64,000 nucleotides of DNA from DASUPK01 sp963774305 (GTDB lineage: Bacteria; Actinomycetota; Thermoleophilia; Solirubrobacterales; 70-9). The position numbers were made by a program, and so were the translations under genes. Under the pieces are notes generated by a model, which was not told the origin of the DNA, ran no database searches, and was given only the letters and a program-made list of their open reading frames with translations. Position 1 is the stretch's first letter; each line of letters begins with the position of its first letter. Of this stretch, positions 31,581 through 38,747 are shown one piece after another. Where the stretch lies: contig CAVZEM010000007.1 in NCBI GenBank assembly GCA_963774305.1, positions 124,001 through 188,000 of the forward strand. The letters are read 5' to 3'.

Positions 31581-33638
31581 ATGCGCTGGGACTCACAGAA
31601 GATCGAGAGAGAGAAGGGAAGGAGCCTGCCGGGCTTGGATGTCGAGCGCGTCCGCACGTTCGACGCCCCGGAGGCCCTCGGCATCAACTTCCACGAAGTC
31701 CGGGCCAAGTCGGCGCTCAACAAGGTGCCGGGCGACTACCTGCCGTTCAACTACACGGTCAACGCCTTCCGAGGCTGCACCCATGCGTGTGTTTACTGCC
31801 TAGGGGGAGATACGCCCATCCTGATGGCTGACGGCGGCAGCAAGCGGCTGGCCGAAGTACGGGTCGGAGACGATGTCTACGGAACGGTGCGGCGCGGCAA
31901 GTACCGGCGCTACGAACAGACCAAAGTCCTGGCCCACTGGCAGAGCTGCAAGGAGGCGTATCGGATCACCCTGATGGACGGCACAGAGCTCATTGCTAGT
32001 GGCGATCACCGATTCTGGACTCGACGCGGGAAATGGAAGCACGTCACCGGGGCTGAGCAGGGTCGCAATCGGCGTCCACACCTGACGCTGAATGATGAAT
32101 TGGCGGGAACCGGCGAATTCGCAGCCGCGCCAACGGAATCAAGCGATTACAAGCAGGGATATCTGTGCGGGATGGTGCGAGGCGATGGTCACCTGGGGTC
32201 GTATTCCTATGCGCGACCGGGGCGCCGAAGCGGAGACGTCCATCGCTTTCGGCTCGCGCTAGCGGATCTGGAGGCCCTGCGTCGGACGAAGTCCTATCTA
32301 GATGACGTCAACGTTGGGACTCAGGAGTTCCAATTTCATGCCGCCACCGCCGACCACCGCGAGATCACCGCGATCCGGACGTCCGCGCGGGCAAGCGTGG
32401 AAGCCGTCGCCGATCTCATCAGCTGGCCCCGAGACCCCAGCTCTGACTGGGTCAAAGGATTCCTGGCCGGCATTTACGACGCGGAGGGCAGCTTCGCAAG
32501 TGGCCGGATCGCCAACACCGACCCCGAGATCCTCAATTGGATTGCATATTGCCTCCGGCGTCTCGGGTTCTCCTATGTGCAGGAACGGACCAGCAACCCA
32601 AATGGGCTCACGTATGTCCGACTCACTGGAGGATTGAAAAACAGACTCCGGTTCTGCCAGTCGGTGAATCCGGCGATTAGCCGCAAGCGCTCGATCCAAG
32701 GCATCGCTTTGAAATCGGATGCCGACCTCCGGGTTGCATCGATCGAACCACTTGGCAAGCGGCTGCGGATGTACGACATCACGACTGGAACTGGGGACTT
32801 CATCGCCAACGGCGTGGTCAGCCACAACTGCTTCGCCCGCAACACGCACACCTACCTGGACCTCGACGCCGGCCGCGACTTCGAGCGGGAGATAGTCGTC
32901 AAGGTCAACGTTCCCGAGCTGCTTCGGGCCGAGCTCAGCAAGTCGAGCTGGAAGCGGGAGCTCGTCGCCTTCGGGACCAACACCGACCCGTACCAATGGG
33001 CCGAGGGGAAGTACGAGCTGATGCCGCCGATGATCGAGGCACTGCTAGAAACCGAGACGCCGACGTCGATCCTGACGAAGTCACCGCTCGTCACCCGCGA
33101 TCTCGATCAATATCTCGAGCTCGCTGAGGTGGCGGACGTCTCGGTCAACTTCTCGGTCCCGACCCTCGACGAGAAGATCTGGCGCCAGACCGAGCCGCAC
33201 ACGCCGCACCCCCGCAAGCGCCTTGAGGCGGTTGCGAAGTTCAACGAGGCCGGCATCCCCTCGGGTGTTCTGATCGCTCCGCTGATGCCCGGCATCAACG
33301 ACTCCCCCGAGCTGGTCGAGGAGATCGTCTCGATCGCCGAAGAGGCCGGGGCTACCTTCGTCAACGGCATCGCGCTGCACCTACGGCCGGGCGTCAAGGA
33401 GGTCTTCATGTCCTGGCTGTCGGCGGCGCGCCCCGATCTCGTGCCCAAGTACGAGGATCTCTACCAGGACCGTGCCTACGCGCCGAACACCGAGCGCAAG
33501 CGGATCGATGCGCTGGTTCGCGCACCCAACCTGTCGCACGACCCCCGCTACAGCCGGCGGGCACGGCTGGAGGCGAGGCGGCGGAAGCGAGCGGCGGCCG
33601 CGGCCGAGCCGGAGATCGTCCAGACGAAGCTCTTCTAA
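31581..33638 (+). CDS. Rv2578c-family radical SAM protein interrupted by an intein
   Basis: The frame is 685 residues from ATG at 31581. The host protein is the Rv2578c/SplB-like radical SAM family: EREKGRSLPGLDVERVRTFD, NFHEVRAKSALNKVPGDYLP and NAFRGCTHACVYC with the CX3CX2C cluster motif (Cys66, 70, 73). It resumes FARNTHTYLDLDAGRDFERE, then REVLVAFGTNTDPYQWAEG-like text (ELVAFGTNTDPYQWAEGKYE) and SILTKSPLVTRDLDQYLE. Residues 73-416 are the intein, so the mature host protein would be 341 residues. The substrate of the family is unknown. The C-terminus is Arg/Ala-rich. The upstream frame to 30999 is antisense to the neighbour. Confidence 0.95.
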   Translation: MRWDSQKIEREKGRSLPGLDVERVRTFDAPEALGINFHEVRAKSALNKVPGDYLPFNYTVNAFRGCTHACVYCLGGDTPILMADGGSKRLAEVRVGDDVYGTVRRGKYRRYEQTKVLAHWQSCKEAYRITLMDGTELIASGDHRFWTRRGKWKHVTGAEQGRNRRPHLTLNDELAGTGEFAAAPTESSDYKQGYLCGMVRGDGHLGSYSYARPGRRSGDVHRFRLALADLEALRRTKSYLDDVNVGTQEFQFHAATADHREITAIRTSARASVEAVADLISWPRDPSSDWVKGFLAGIYDAEGSFASGRIANTDPEILNWIAYCLRRLGFSYVQERTSNPNGLTYVRLTGGLKNRLRFCQSVNPAISRKRSIQGIALKSDADLRVASIEPLGKRLRMYDITTGTGDFIANGVVSHNCFARNTHTYLDLDAGRDFEREIVVKVNVPELLRAELSKSSWKRELVAFGTNTDPYQWAEGKYELMPPMIEALLETETPTSILTKSPLVTRDLDQYLELAEVADVSVNFSVPTLDEKIWRQTEPHTPHPRKRLEAVAKFNEAGIPSGVLIAPLMPGINDSPELVEEIVSIAEEAGATFVNGIALHLRPGVKEVFMSWLSAARPDLVPKYEDLYQDRAYAPNTERKRIDALVRAPNLSHDPRYSRRARLEARRRKRAAAAAEPEIVQTKLF
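31797..32828 (+). mobile_element. Intein with LAGLIDADG homing endonuclease domain
   Basis: 344 residues. Block A starts CLGGDTPILMADGGSKRLAE at the nucleophilic Cys. Block B is GTELIASGDHRFW with the conserved His. The two LAGLIDADG motifs are YLCGMVRGDGHL (from about residue 194) and FLAGIYDAEGSF (from about 294), both with acidic residues. Block F/G ends RMYDITTGTGDFIANGVVSH with the terminal Asn before Cys+1. Splicing would join CTHACVY to CFARNTHT, so the +1 Cys becomes the third cluster ligand. All splicing and nuclease residues look present. Base composition looks less GC-rich than the exteins. Confidence 0.95.
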
Positions 33639-33693
33639 GTCCCGCTTTTCACCGGCTTTTTGGCATTTCCCCCCATCAGGTAGGGAATTAAGA

Positions 33694-33720
33694 GGTTTTC
33701 GATCCAAAAGGTCGAGAACT
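33694..33720. promoter_or_regulatory. Imperfect palindrome upstream of the sulfate importer
   Basis: GGTTTTCGATCC, spacer AAAA, GGTCGAGAACT form an imperfect inverted repeat 36 bases before the binding-protein ATG. It is a candidate operator, perhaps for the Rrf2 regulator at the far end of the cluster. That link is inference. Confidence 0.4.
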
Positions 33721-33755
33721 CTGGTACCGTGGCCCGCTTCTTGTCAAGGAACCCA

Positions 33756-34796
33756 ATGAAGAAAGGTCACAACGCCTCTATGACACAGGCAAAGAAGGAC
33801 CGCTGGCCGGGGCGGCTCATAGCCCGCCTCGGGATCGCCGCCGTCGCTCTCGGAGCAACCGTCGGGATCGCCGCATGTGGCTCGAGCGGCAGCTCATTGA
33901 ACTTGGTCGCGTACTCGACTCCGCAGCAGGTGTACGAGGACAGCCTCGAGCCCGGATTCAAGGACACGTCTGACGGCAAGGATGTCGACTTCTCCAACTC
34001 GTTCGGATCGTCCGGCGACCAGAGCCGCGCGGTCGAGTCCGGCCAGCCGGCTGACGTCGTCGAGTTCTCACTCGAGCCCGACATGCAGCGTCTCGTGGAC
34101 GCCGGCATCGTCTCGGCCGACTGGAACCAGAACCAGTACAAGGGCATCGTCACCGACTCGGTCGTGACGCTGATGGTGCGTCCGGGCAATCCGAAGCACA
34201 TCACCAGCTTCGACGACCTCGCCAATCCCGACGTCGACGTGATCGACCCGAACCCGGCTACCTCCGGCGGAGCCCGCTGGAACATCATGGCCATCTACGG
34301 GTCGCAGATCAACGAGGGCAAGTCCCCCGCCCAGGCGCAGGACTTCGTCAAGCAGGTGCTCGCCAACACGTCCGTGCAGGACTCGAGCGCTCGTGACTCG
34401 ATGAACACGTTCTCCAGCGGAAAGGGCGACGTGCTGGTCGGCTACGAGAATGAGGCCATCCAGGCCAAGAAGGAAGGCGTGGACCTCGAGTACGTCACGC
34501 CGGACAGCACGATCCTGATCGAGAACCCGATCGCGGTCACCAAGGACGCGCCGTCGGAGGCTCAGAAGTTCGTGGACTTCCTGTACACGGACCAGGGTCA
34601 GCAGGACTTCGCCGATGCGGGCTACCGCCCAGTCGTGCAGTCCGTCGCTCAGAAGAACGCCAGCAAGTTCCCGACCCCGTCGGGCCTGTTCCGCATCGAC
34701 CAGTTCGGTGGATGGAGCAAGGTCGCCGATCCGTTCTTCGGCGACAACGGCTGGGTGATCCAGGCCGAGAAGGACCTCGGCAACCCGACGAGCTAG
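33756..34796 (+). CDS. sbp: Sulfate/thiosulfate ABC transporter substrate-binding lipoprotein
   Basis: The product is 346 residues from the ATG at 33756, which has AAGGAAC just upstream; ATG at 33780 is an alternative. A basic N-terminus and hydrophobic stretch lead to a lipobox-like GATVGIAAC followed by GSSGSS. The mature part is a sulfate-binding protein: LNLVAYSTPQQVYEDSLEPG, SFGSSGDQSRAVESGQPADV, VEFSLEPDMQRLVDAGIVSA, DVIDPNPATSGGARWNIMAI and NTFSSGKGDVLVGYENEAIQ. It would be anchored outside the membrane and deliver sulfate to CysT-CysW. It is the first gene of sbp-cysT-cysW-cysA. Confidence 0.92.
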   Translation: MKKGHNASMTQAKKDRWPGRLIARLGIAAVALGATVGIAACGSSGSSLNLVAYSTPQQVYEDSLEPGFKDTSDGKDVDFSNSFGSSGDQSRAVESGQPADVVEFSLEPDMQRLVDAGIVSADWNQNQYKGIVTDSVVTLMVRPGNPKHITSFDDLANPDVDVIDPNPATSGGARWNIMAIYGSQINEGKSPAQAQDFVKQVLANTSVQDSSARDSMNTFSSGKGDVLVGYENEAIQAKKEGVDLEYVTPDSTILIENPIAVTKDAPSEAQKFVDFLYTDQGQQDFADAGYRPVVQSVAQKNASKFPTPSGLFRIDQFGGWSKVADPFFGDNGWVIQAEKDLGNPTS

Positions 34797-34817
34797 GCAA
34801 CTGGAGCGAGCCGCTAA

Positions 34818-35657
34818 ATGGCGTCAGCCGACACCGCTGTAGCCAGACCGCCGAGGGTGGGCCTGCGGGCCCCCCTCGGCGGTGCGGCGCTCACCCGCGG
34901 CGCGGCAGTTCTGTGGATCAGCCTGATCGTCCTGCTGCCGCTGGCGGCGGTGCTCAGCAGGAGCTTCTCGGATGGGCTCGGGCACTTCTGGAGCGCCATC
35001 ACCGACACGGAGGCCATGGCCGCGATCAAGCTGACCCTGATCTCATCGTTGATCGTGGTCGTCATCAACGCGATCATGGGGACGCTGATCGCGTGGGTGC
35101 TGGTCCGCGACGACTTCCGCGGGAAGAGGCTGCTCAACTCGATCATCGACCTGCCCTTCGCGCTGCCGACGATCGTGGCGAGCCTCGTGCTTCTCGCCCT
35201 CTATGGACCGGACTCGCCGATCGGCATCCATCTCGCCTACACCAAGGCCGCCGTGGTGGCGGCCCTCCTCTTCGTCACGCTGCCATTCGTCGTTCGCTCC
35301 GTGCAGCCGGTGCTGCTGGAGGTCGACAGGGAGATGGAGGAGGCGGCCGCCTCGCTGGGCGCGCCGAATCACCGGATCTTCCGCAGCATCATCCTGCCCA
35401 ACCTGGTCCCGGCGATGGTCGCCGGCTGCGCGCTGGCGTTCGCTCGGGCGATTGGGGAGTTCGGTTCGCTGGTCCTGCTCACGGGCAACGTTCCCTTCAA
35501 GACGCAGGCGGCCTCCGTCTACATCTTCGGGCGGGTTCAGACCAGCGACTACTCGGGCGCGGCCGCTGTGTCCGTGTTTCTCCTGGTGGTTTCGGTGGGA
35601 CTGCTGTTCGCGTTGAACCTGTTCGCCAACTGGAGGTCGAGGCATGAGCGCGCCTAG
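34818..35657 (+). CDS. cysT: Sulfate ABC transporter permease
   Basis: A 279-residue permease with six helices: GAAVLWISLIVLLPLAAVL, IKLTLISSLIVVVINAIMGT, IIDLPFALPTIVASLVLLAL, VVAALLFVTLPFVVRSVQPV and later AMVAGCALAFARAIGEFGSL. The EAA loop EEAAASLGAPNHRIFRSIIL contacts the ATPase. RSVQPVLLEV and FARAIGEFGSLVLLTGN are typical of the CysT/CysU family. It is 21 nt from sbp and overlaps cysW by 14 nt, so the two permeases are probably translated together to form the heterodimeric channel. Confidence 0.93.
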   Translation: MASADTAVARPPRVGLRAPLGGAALTRGAAVLWISLIVLLPLAAVLSRSFSDGLGHFWSAITDTEAMAAIKLTLISSLIVVVINAIMGTLIAWVLVRDDFRGKRLLNSIIDLPFALPTIVASLVLLALYGPDSPIGIHLAYTKAAVVAALLFVTLPFVVRSVQPVLLEVDREMEEAAASLGAPNHRIFRSIILPNLVPAMVAGCALAFARAIGEFGSLVLLTGNVPFKTQAASVYIFGRVQTSDYSGAAAVSVFLLVVSVGLLFALNLFANWRSRHERA

Positions 35658-36519
35658 CCTGCGAGCGCGAATCGGGCTGCGCTCGATCGTCCTCCTCTAC
35701 CTGGCGGCGTTGATCATCGTGCCCGTCGGGATGATCTTCTACCGGACGTTCGAGCATGGCCTGAGCCAGCCGATCGACGCGGTGACCAGCTCAGACGGCC
35801 AGAACGCTTTCTGGCTGACCATCGTCTGCGTCGGTATCGCGGTGCCGCTCAACACGATCTTCGGAGTGATGACGGCGCTGGTCCTCGTGCGCCAGAACTT
35901 CCGCGGCAAATCCTTGCTCAATGCCGCGATCGACGTCCCGTTTGCGATCTCCCCCGTCGTCATCGGCCTGGCGCTATTTCTCGTCTACGCGCCGCGGAAT
36001 AGCTGGTTCGGCGGCTGGCTGATGGATAACGGGGTTCAGATCATCTTCTCCACGCCGGGGATGGTGCTGGCAACGATCTTCGTCTCGCTGCCTTTCGTCG
36101 TCCGCGAGGTGATGCCGGTCCTCCAGGAGATCGGCACGGACCAGGAGGAGGCGGCTGAAACCCTTGGCGCTTCCCCCTGGCAGACCTTCTGGAAGGTGAC
36201 TCTTCCCGCAATTCGCTGGGGAGTGACCTATGGCGTGGTCCTGGCAACGGCGAGGGCGCTCGGAGAGTTCGGCGCGGTCAGCGTGGTTGCCGGGAGCAAT
36301 CTGTCGATGCCGCTCTTCGTCAAGAAGCAGTTTGAGAGCTTCGACTTGGCCGGCGCCTACGCGGCGGCGCTCGTCCTCGCTCTCATCGCGATGGCCGTCC
36401 TCCTCAGCATGAGCTACCTCCAGAAGCGATCGACACGGAGCGTCGACGCCGATGAGGACGAGGATCAGGTCCCGCCTGGTCCGGGTGTGTTCGTCCCACA
36501 ACCTGTGAAGGAGGCCTGA
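35644..36519 (+). CDS. cysW: Sulfate ABC transporter permease
   Basis: A 291-residue permease paralogous to CysT. Helices include SIVLLYLAALIIVPVGMIFY, FWLTIVCVGIAVPLNTIFGV, AIDVPFAISPVVIGLALFLV and MVLATIFVSLPFVVREVMPV. The EAA loop is QEEAAETLGASPWQTFWKVT. ATARALGEFGAVSVVAGSNL matches CysW. A soluble acidic C-terminal tail of about 35 residues (DADEDEDQVPPGPGVFVPQP) follows the last helix. It overlaps cysT by 14 nt and ends one base before the cysA ATG. Confidence 0.93.
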   Translation: MSAPSLRARIGLRSIVLLYLAALIIVPVGMIFYRTFEHGLSQPIDAVTSSDGQNAFWLTIVCVGIAVPLNTIFGVMTALVLVRQNFRGKSLLNAAIDVPFAISPVVIGLALFLVYAPRNSWFGGWLMDNGVQIIFSTPGMVLATIFVSLPFVVREVMPVLQEIGTDQEEAAETLGASPWQTFWKVTLPAIRWGVTYGVVLATARALGEFGAVSVVAGSNLSMPLFVKKQFESFDLAGAYAAALVLALIAMAVLLSMSYLQKRSTRSVDADEDEDQVPPGPGVFVPQPVKEA

Positions 36520-36520
36520 C

Positions 36521-37522
36521 ATGGCCATCTCCGTCAAGAACGTGACCAAACGCTTTGGGGACTTCGTCGCCCTCGACGACGTCTCCATCGACGTGCCCGA
36601 CGGCGGCCTGACGGCCCTGCTCGGCCCCAGCGGCAGTGGCAAGTCGACGTTGCTGCGGGTGATCGCCGGCCTCGAGCAGCCCGACGAGGGCCAGGTGTTG
36701 ATCTCCGGCGAGGACAGCACCGGCACGCGGGTGCAGGACCGGAACGTCGGCTTCGTCTTCCAGCACTACGCCGCCTTCAAGCACATGACGGTGTACGACA
36801 ACATCGCGTTCGGCCTGAAGATCAAGGGCGAGGGCAGCGGCACGATCCGCGAGCGGGTCAAGCAGCTGATCGACCTGGTGCATCTGACCGGGTTCGAGAA
36901 GCGCTACCCCAATCAGCTCTCCGGCGGTCAGCGTCAGCGGATGGCTCTGGCCAGGGCGCTGGCGGTGGAGCCTCGGGTGCTGCTGCTCGATGAGCCGTTC
37001 GGGGCTCTTGACGCCAAGGTGCGCGAGGAGCTGCGCACCTGGCTGCGCCGTCTCCATGACGAGGTGCACGTGACGACGATCTTCGTCACGCACGACCAGG
37101 AGGAGGCGATGGACGTCGCCGAGCAGATCATCGTCATGAACGACGGCAAAGTCGAGCAGTCCGGTGGACCGCGCGACCTCTACGAGAACCCGGCCTCTGA
37201 GTTCGTGATGGGCTTCGTCGGTCCGGCGCATCGCCTCGGTGACGCCTGGGTCCGGCCCCACGATGTCGACATCCGGCACGAGCCGAACGGCCAGACCATC
37301 GAGGCGATGGTGGAGCGGATCGTTCACCTTGGCTTCGAGGTGAGGGTGGAGCTGACGCTCACCGACGGCGACCGGTTCTCCGTCCAGCTGACCCGCGACG
37401 AGGTCGACCAGCTGGAGCTCGAGGAGGGGCAGATCGTCTTCGTCCGCCCGCGGTCGACTCGCGTCTTCGCGGCGGACGGGGCCGGGTCCCGCGTCACCAC
37501 CGAGCCGGAGGTGGCCTCCTAG
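36521..37522 (+). CDS. cysA: Sulfate/thiosulfate ABC transporter ATPase
   Basis: A 333-residue ATPase. Walker A is LLGPSGSGKSTLLRVIAGLE, the Q-loop FVFQHYAAFKHMTVYDNIAF, the signature NQLSGGQRQRMALARALAVE, Walker B VLLLDEPFGALDAKVREELR and the H-loop TIFVTHDQEEAMDVAEQI. A C-terminal TOBE-like part holds DAWVRPHDVDIRHEPNGQ and the ENPASEFVMGFVG block of CysA/PotA-type ATPases. It powers import on the cytoplasmic side of CysT-CysW. It is the last gene of the operon and faces the Rrf2 gene, with an 18-bp inverted repeat across the junction. Confidence 0.94.
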   Translation: MAISVKNVTKRFGDFVALDDVSIDVPDGGLTALLGPSGSGKSTLLRVIAGLEQPDEGQVLISGEDSTGTRVQDRNVGFVFQHYAAFKHMTVYDNIAFGLKIKGEGSGTIRERVKQLIDLVHLTGFEKRYPNQLSGGQRQRMALARALAVEPRVLLLDEPFGALDAKVREELRTWLRRLHDEVHVTTIFVTHDQEEAMDVAEQIIVMNDGKVEQSGGPRDLYENPASEFVMGFVGPAHRLGDAWVRPHDVDIRHEPNGQTIEAMVERIVHLGFEVRVELTLTDGDRFSVQLTRDEVDQLELEEGQIVFVRPRSTRVFAADGAGSRVTTEPEVAS

Positions 37523-37534
37523 GTCAGGTGCCGC

Positions 37535-37628
37535 TGAGCTGAGCGAGCCGGCCGGGCCGCCACCGGGTCGCGTCGCCGAGGACGACGGCTAACGTTGACT
37601 CCAGGCTTCCGCCGGCTCGCTCAGCTCA
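37535..37628. repeat. 18-bp perfect inverted repeat at the cysA-rrf2 junction
   Basis: TGAGCTGAGCGAGCCGGC (37535-37552) and its exact reverse complement (37611-37628) are separated by 58 bases. The right arm lies inside the 3' end of the Rrf2 gene, coding part of ELSEPAEA; the left arm is 13 bases past the cysA stop. Confidence 0.9.
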
Positions 37629-38044
37629 CGGACCTCCGAGGGCAACTTGCCGCCGACCACGTCGGCGAGAGTCGTGTCCTCCATCACCTCGCGGATATTC
37701 GCGCGCAATGCGATCCAGACCTTCTGCAGCGGCTCGGCTTCGCCCTTGTAGGTGAGGCTTTCGGGGCCCTGACCGCGGACGGTCGCCAGCGGGCCCTCGA
37801 CCGCCCGGACGATGTCGGCCAGGCTGACCTCGTCCGCGTCCTTGGCGAGCCAGTAGCCCCCCTGAGCGCCACGCCGGCTGGAGACGATCCCGGTGTGCTT
37901 GAGCTCGCCGAGGATGTTCTCGAGGAACTTGAGCGGGATGTCCTGAGCGTCGGCGATCGCCTCGCCCTTGATGGGCTCACCGCCGGTGGCTGCCAGCTCA
38001 AGTGCTGCCCTGACCGCGTAGTCAACCTTGGCCGAGATCCTCAC
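37589..38044 (-). CDS. Rrf2-family transcriptional regulator (no cluster cysteines)
   Basis: A 151-residue regulator from GTG at 38044: MRISAKVDYAVRAALELAAT, then KGEAIADAQDIPLKFLENIL and GELKHTGIVSSRRGAQGGYW, the winged-helix DNA-binding part. EVSLADIVRAVEGPLATVRG follows. The protein contains no cysteine at all, so it cannot bind an iron-sulfur cluster like IscR or NsrR. It is more like the CymR/cysteine-metabolism branch. Its position opposite cysA suggests control of the sulfate importer; this is inference. A 16-base perfect palindrome sits just upstream of its start. Confidence 0.9.
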   Translation of the reverse strand: MRISAKVDYAVRAALELAATGGEPIKGEAIADAQDIPLKFLENILGELKHTGIVSSRRGAQGGYWLAKDADEVSLADIVRAVEGPLATVRGQGPESLTYKGEAEPLQKVWIALRANIREVMEDTTLADVVGGKLPSEVRELSEPAEAWSQR

Positions 38045-38047
38045 TCG

Positions 38048-38063
38048 GGGGACTCTAGTCCCC
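38048..38063. promoter_or_regulatory. Palindrome upstream of rrf2, candidate autoregulatory operator
   Basis: GGGGACT, spacer CT, AGTCCCC is a perfect 7-bp inverted repeat beginning 4 bases upstream of the Rrf2 GTG. It is placed where a repressor would block initiation. The sequence differs from the palindrome in front of sbp. Confidence 0.45.
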
Positions 38064-38089
38064 GATGGAGCGGCGCCTAGACTTGAGGC

Positions 38090-38162
38090 GCCCCCTTACG
38101 TCAACAGGCTAGACAGCAAGACTTTTAATCTTGCAGACCGGGTTCGAGTCCCGGAGGGGGCA
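38090..38162 (+). tRNA. tRNA-Lys (anticodon TTT)
   Basis: The 73-nt cloverleaf has acceptor GCCCCCT with AGGGGGC, D arm CGTC/GACA, anticodon stem CAAGA/TCTTG with loop CTTTTAA (TTT), T arm CCGGG TTCGAGT CCCGG and discriminator A. CCA is not encoded. It is divergent from the Rrf2 gene and 54 nt upstream of the HNH gene. Confidence 0.95.
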
Positions 38163-38216
38163 CTTTCCGACCGATTTGCAGGCACTTCGTGATGCAGGTG
38201 CCAGCAGCATCCGGAC

Positions 38217-38747
38217 ATGGCCAGAAAGGGACGCGGAATCGACCCCGATCTGAAGCCGCCGGTGCCGCTTGTTGGGCAACGCGGGCGCCCGCCCGACCCG
38301 CGGCGAAAGCGGCCGGTTCGGATGCAGCGATGCGAACGGCACGGTGTGACGGAGTTCGCGCAGTACAGCGCCGGACCAACTCGTGGATATCGCTGGACTT
38401 GTAAGCGCTGCGTTGGCGAAGCGGTGACTCGCCGGAAGCAGAAGCTAAAGCGAATCCTCGTGGAGGAAGCGGGCGGCTGCTGCGCTGTCTGTGGCTATGA
38501 CCGTTGCATTGTCAACCTGACCTTCCACCACGTCGATCCATCTCAGAAGCTTTTCGCAATGTCGATGGCGGTCGGGCGATCGATCGCGGCATTTCGCGAG
38601 GAGGCTAGGAAGTGCGTCCTCGTCTGCGCCAACTGCCACGGCGAGATCGAGGCAGGATTGACCAAGAGCCCGCCGGCCGGAACGAAGTTCCGAGCCAGAC
38701 TAAAAGCCGCGCAAGGGCTCAGTGCCGGAAGTGGCGGCGCTTCGTAA
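38217..38747 (+). CDS. HNH-type endonuclease-like protein next to tRNA-Lys
   Basis: A 176-residue protein. The HNH core is GGCCAVCGYDRCIVNLTFHH with VDP, then KCVLVCANCHGEIEAGL, giving two zinc CxxC pairs, the HH and the final Asn-Cys-His. An upstream zinc-like pair is in QRCERHGV and WTCKRCVGEAVTRRKQKLKR. The N-terminus is basic and Pro-rich. The C-terminal 9 codons overlap the convergent purH gene. Function: probable DNA endonuclease; no partner intron or methylase is visible. It follows tRNA-Lys as the PD-(D/E)XK gene follows tRNA-Ala. Confidence 0.82.
   Translation: MARKGRGIDPDLKPPVPLVGQRGRPPDPRRKRPVRMQRCERHGVTEFAQYSAGPTRGYRWTCKRCVGEAVTRRKQKLKRILVEEAGGCCAVCGYDRCIVNLTFHHVDPSQKLFAMSMAVGRSIAAFREEARKCVLVCANCHGEIEAGLTKSPPAGTKFRARLKAAQGLSAGSGGAS

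Noticed and set aside
37555..37590. GGGTCGCGTCGCCGAG resembling the palindromic element
   Set aside because: Only one arm is similar; no second arm or loop follows.
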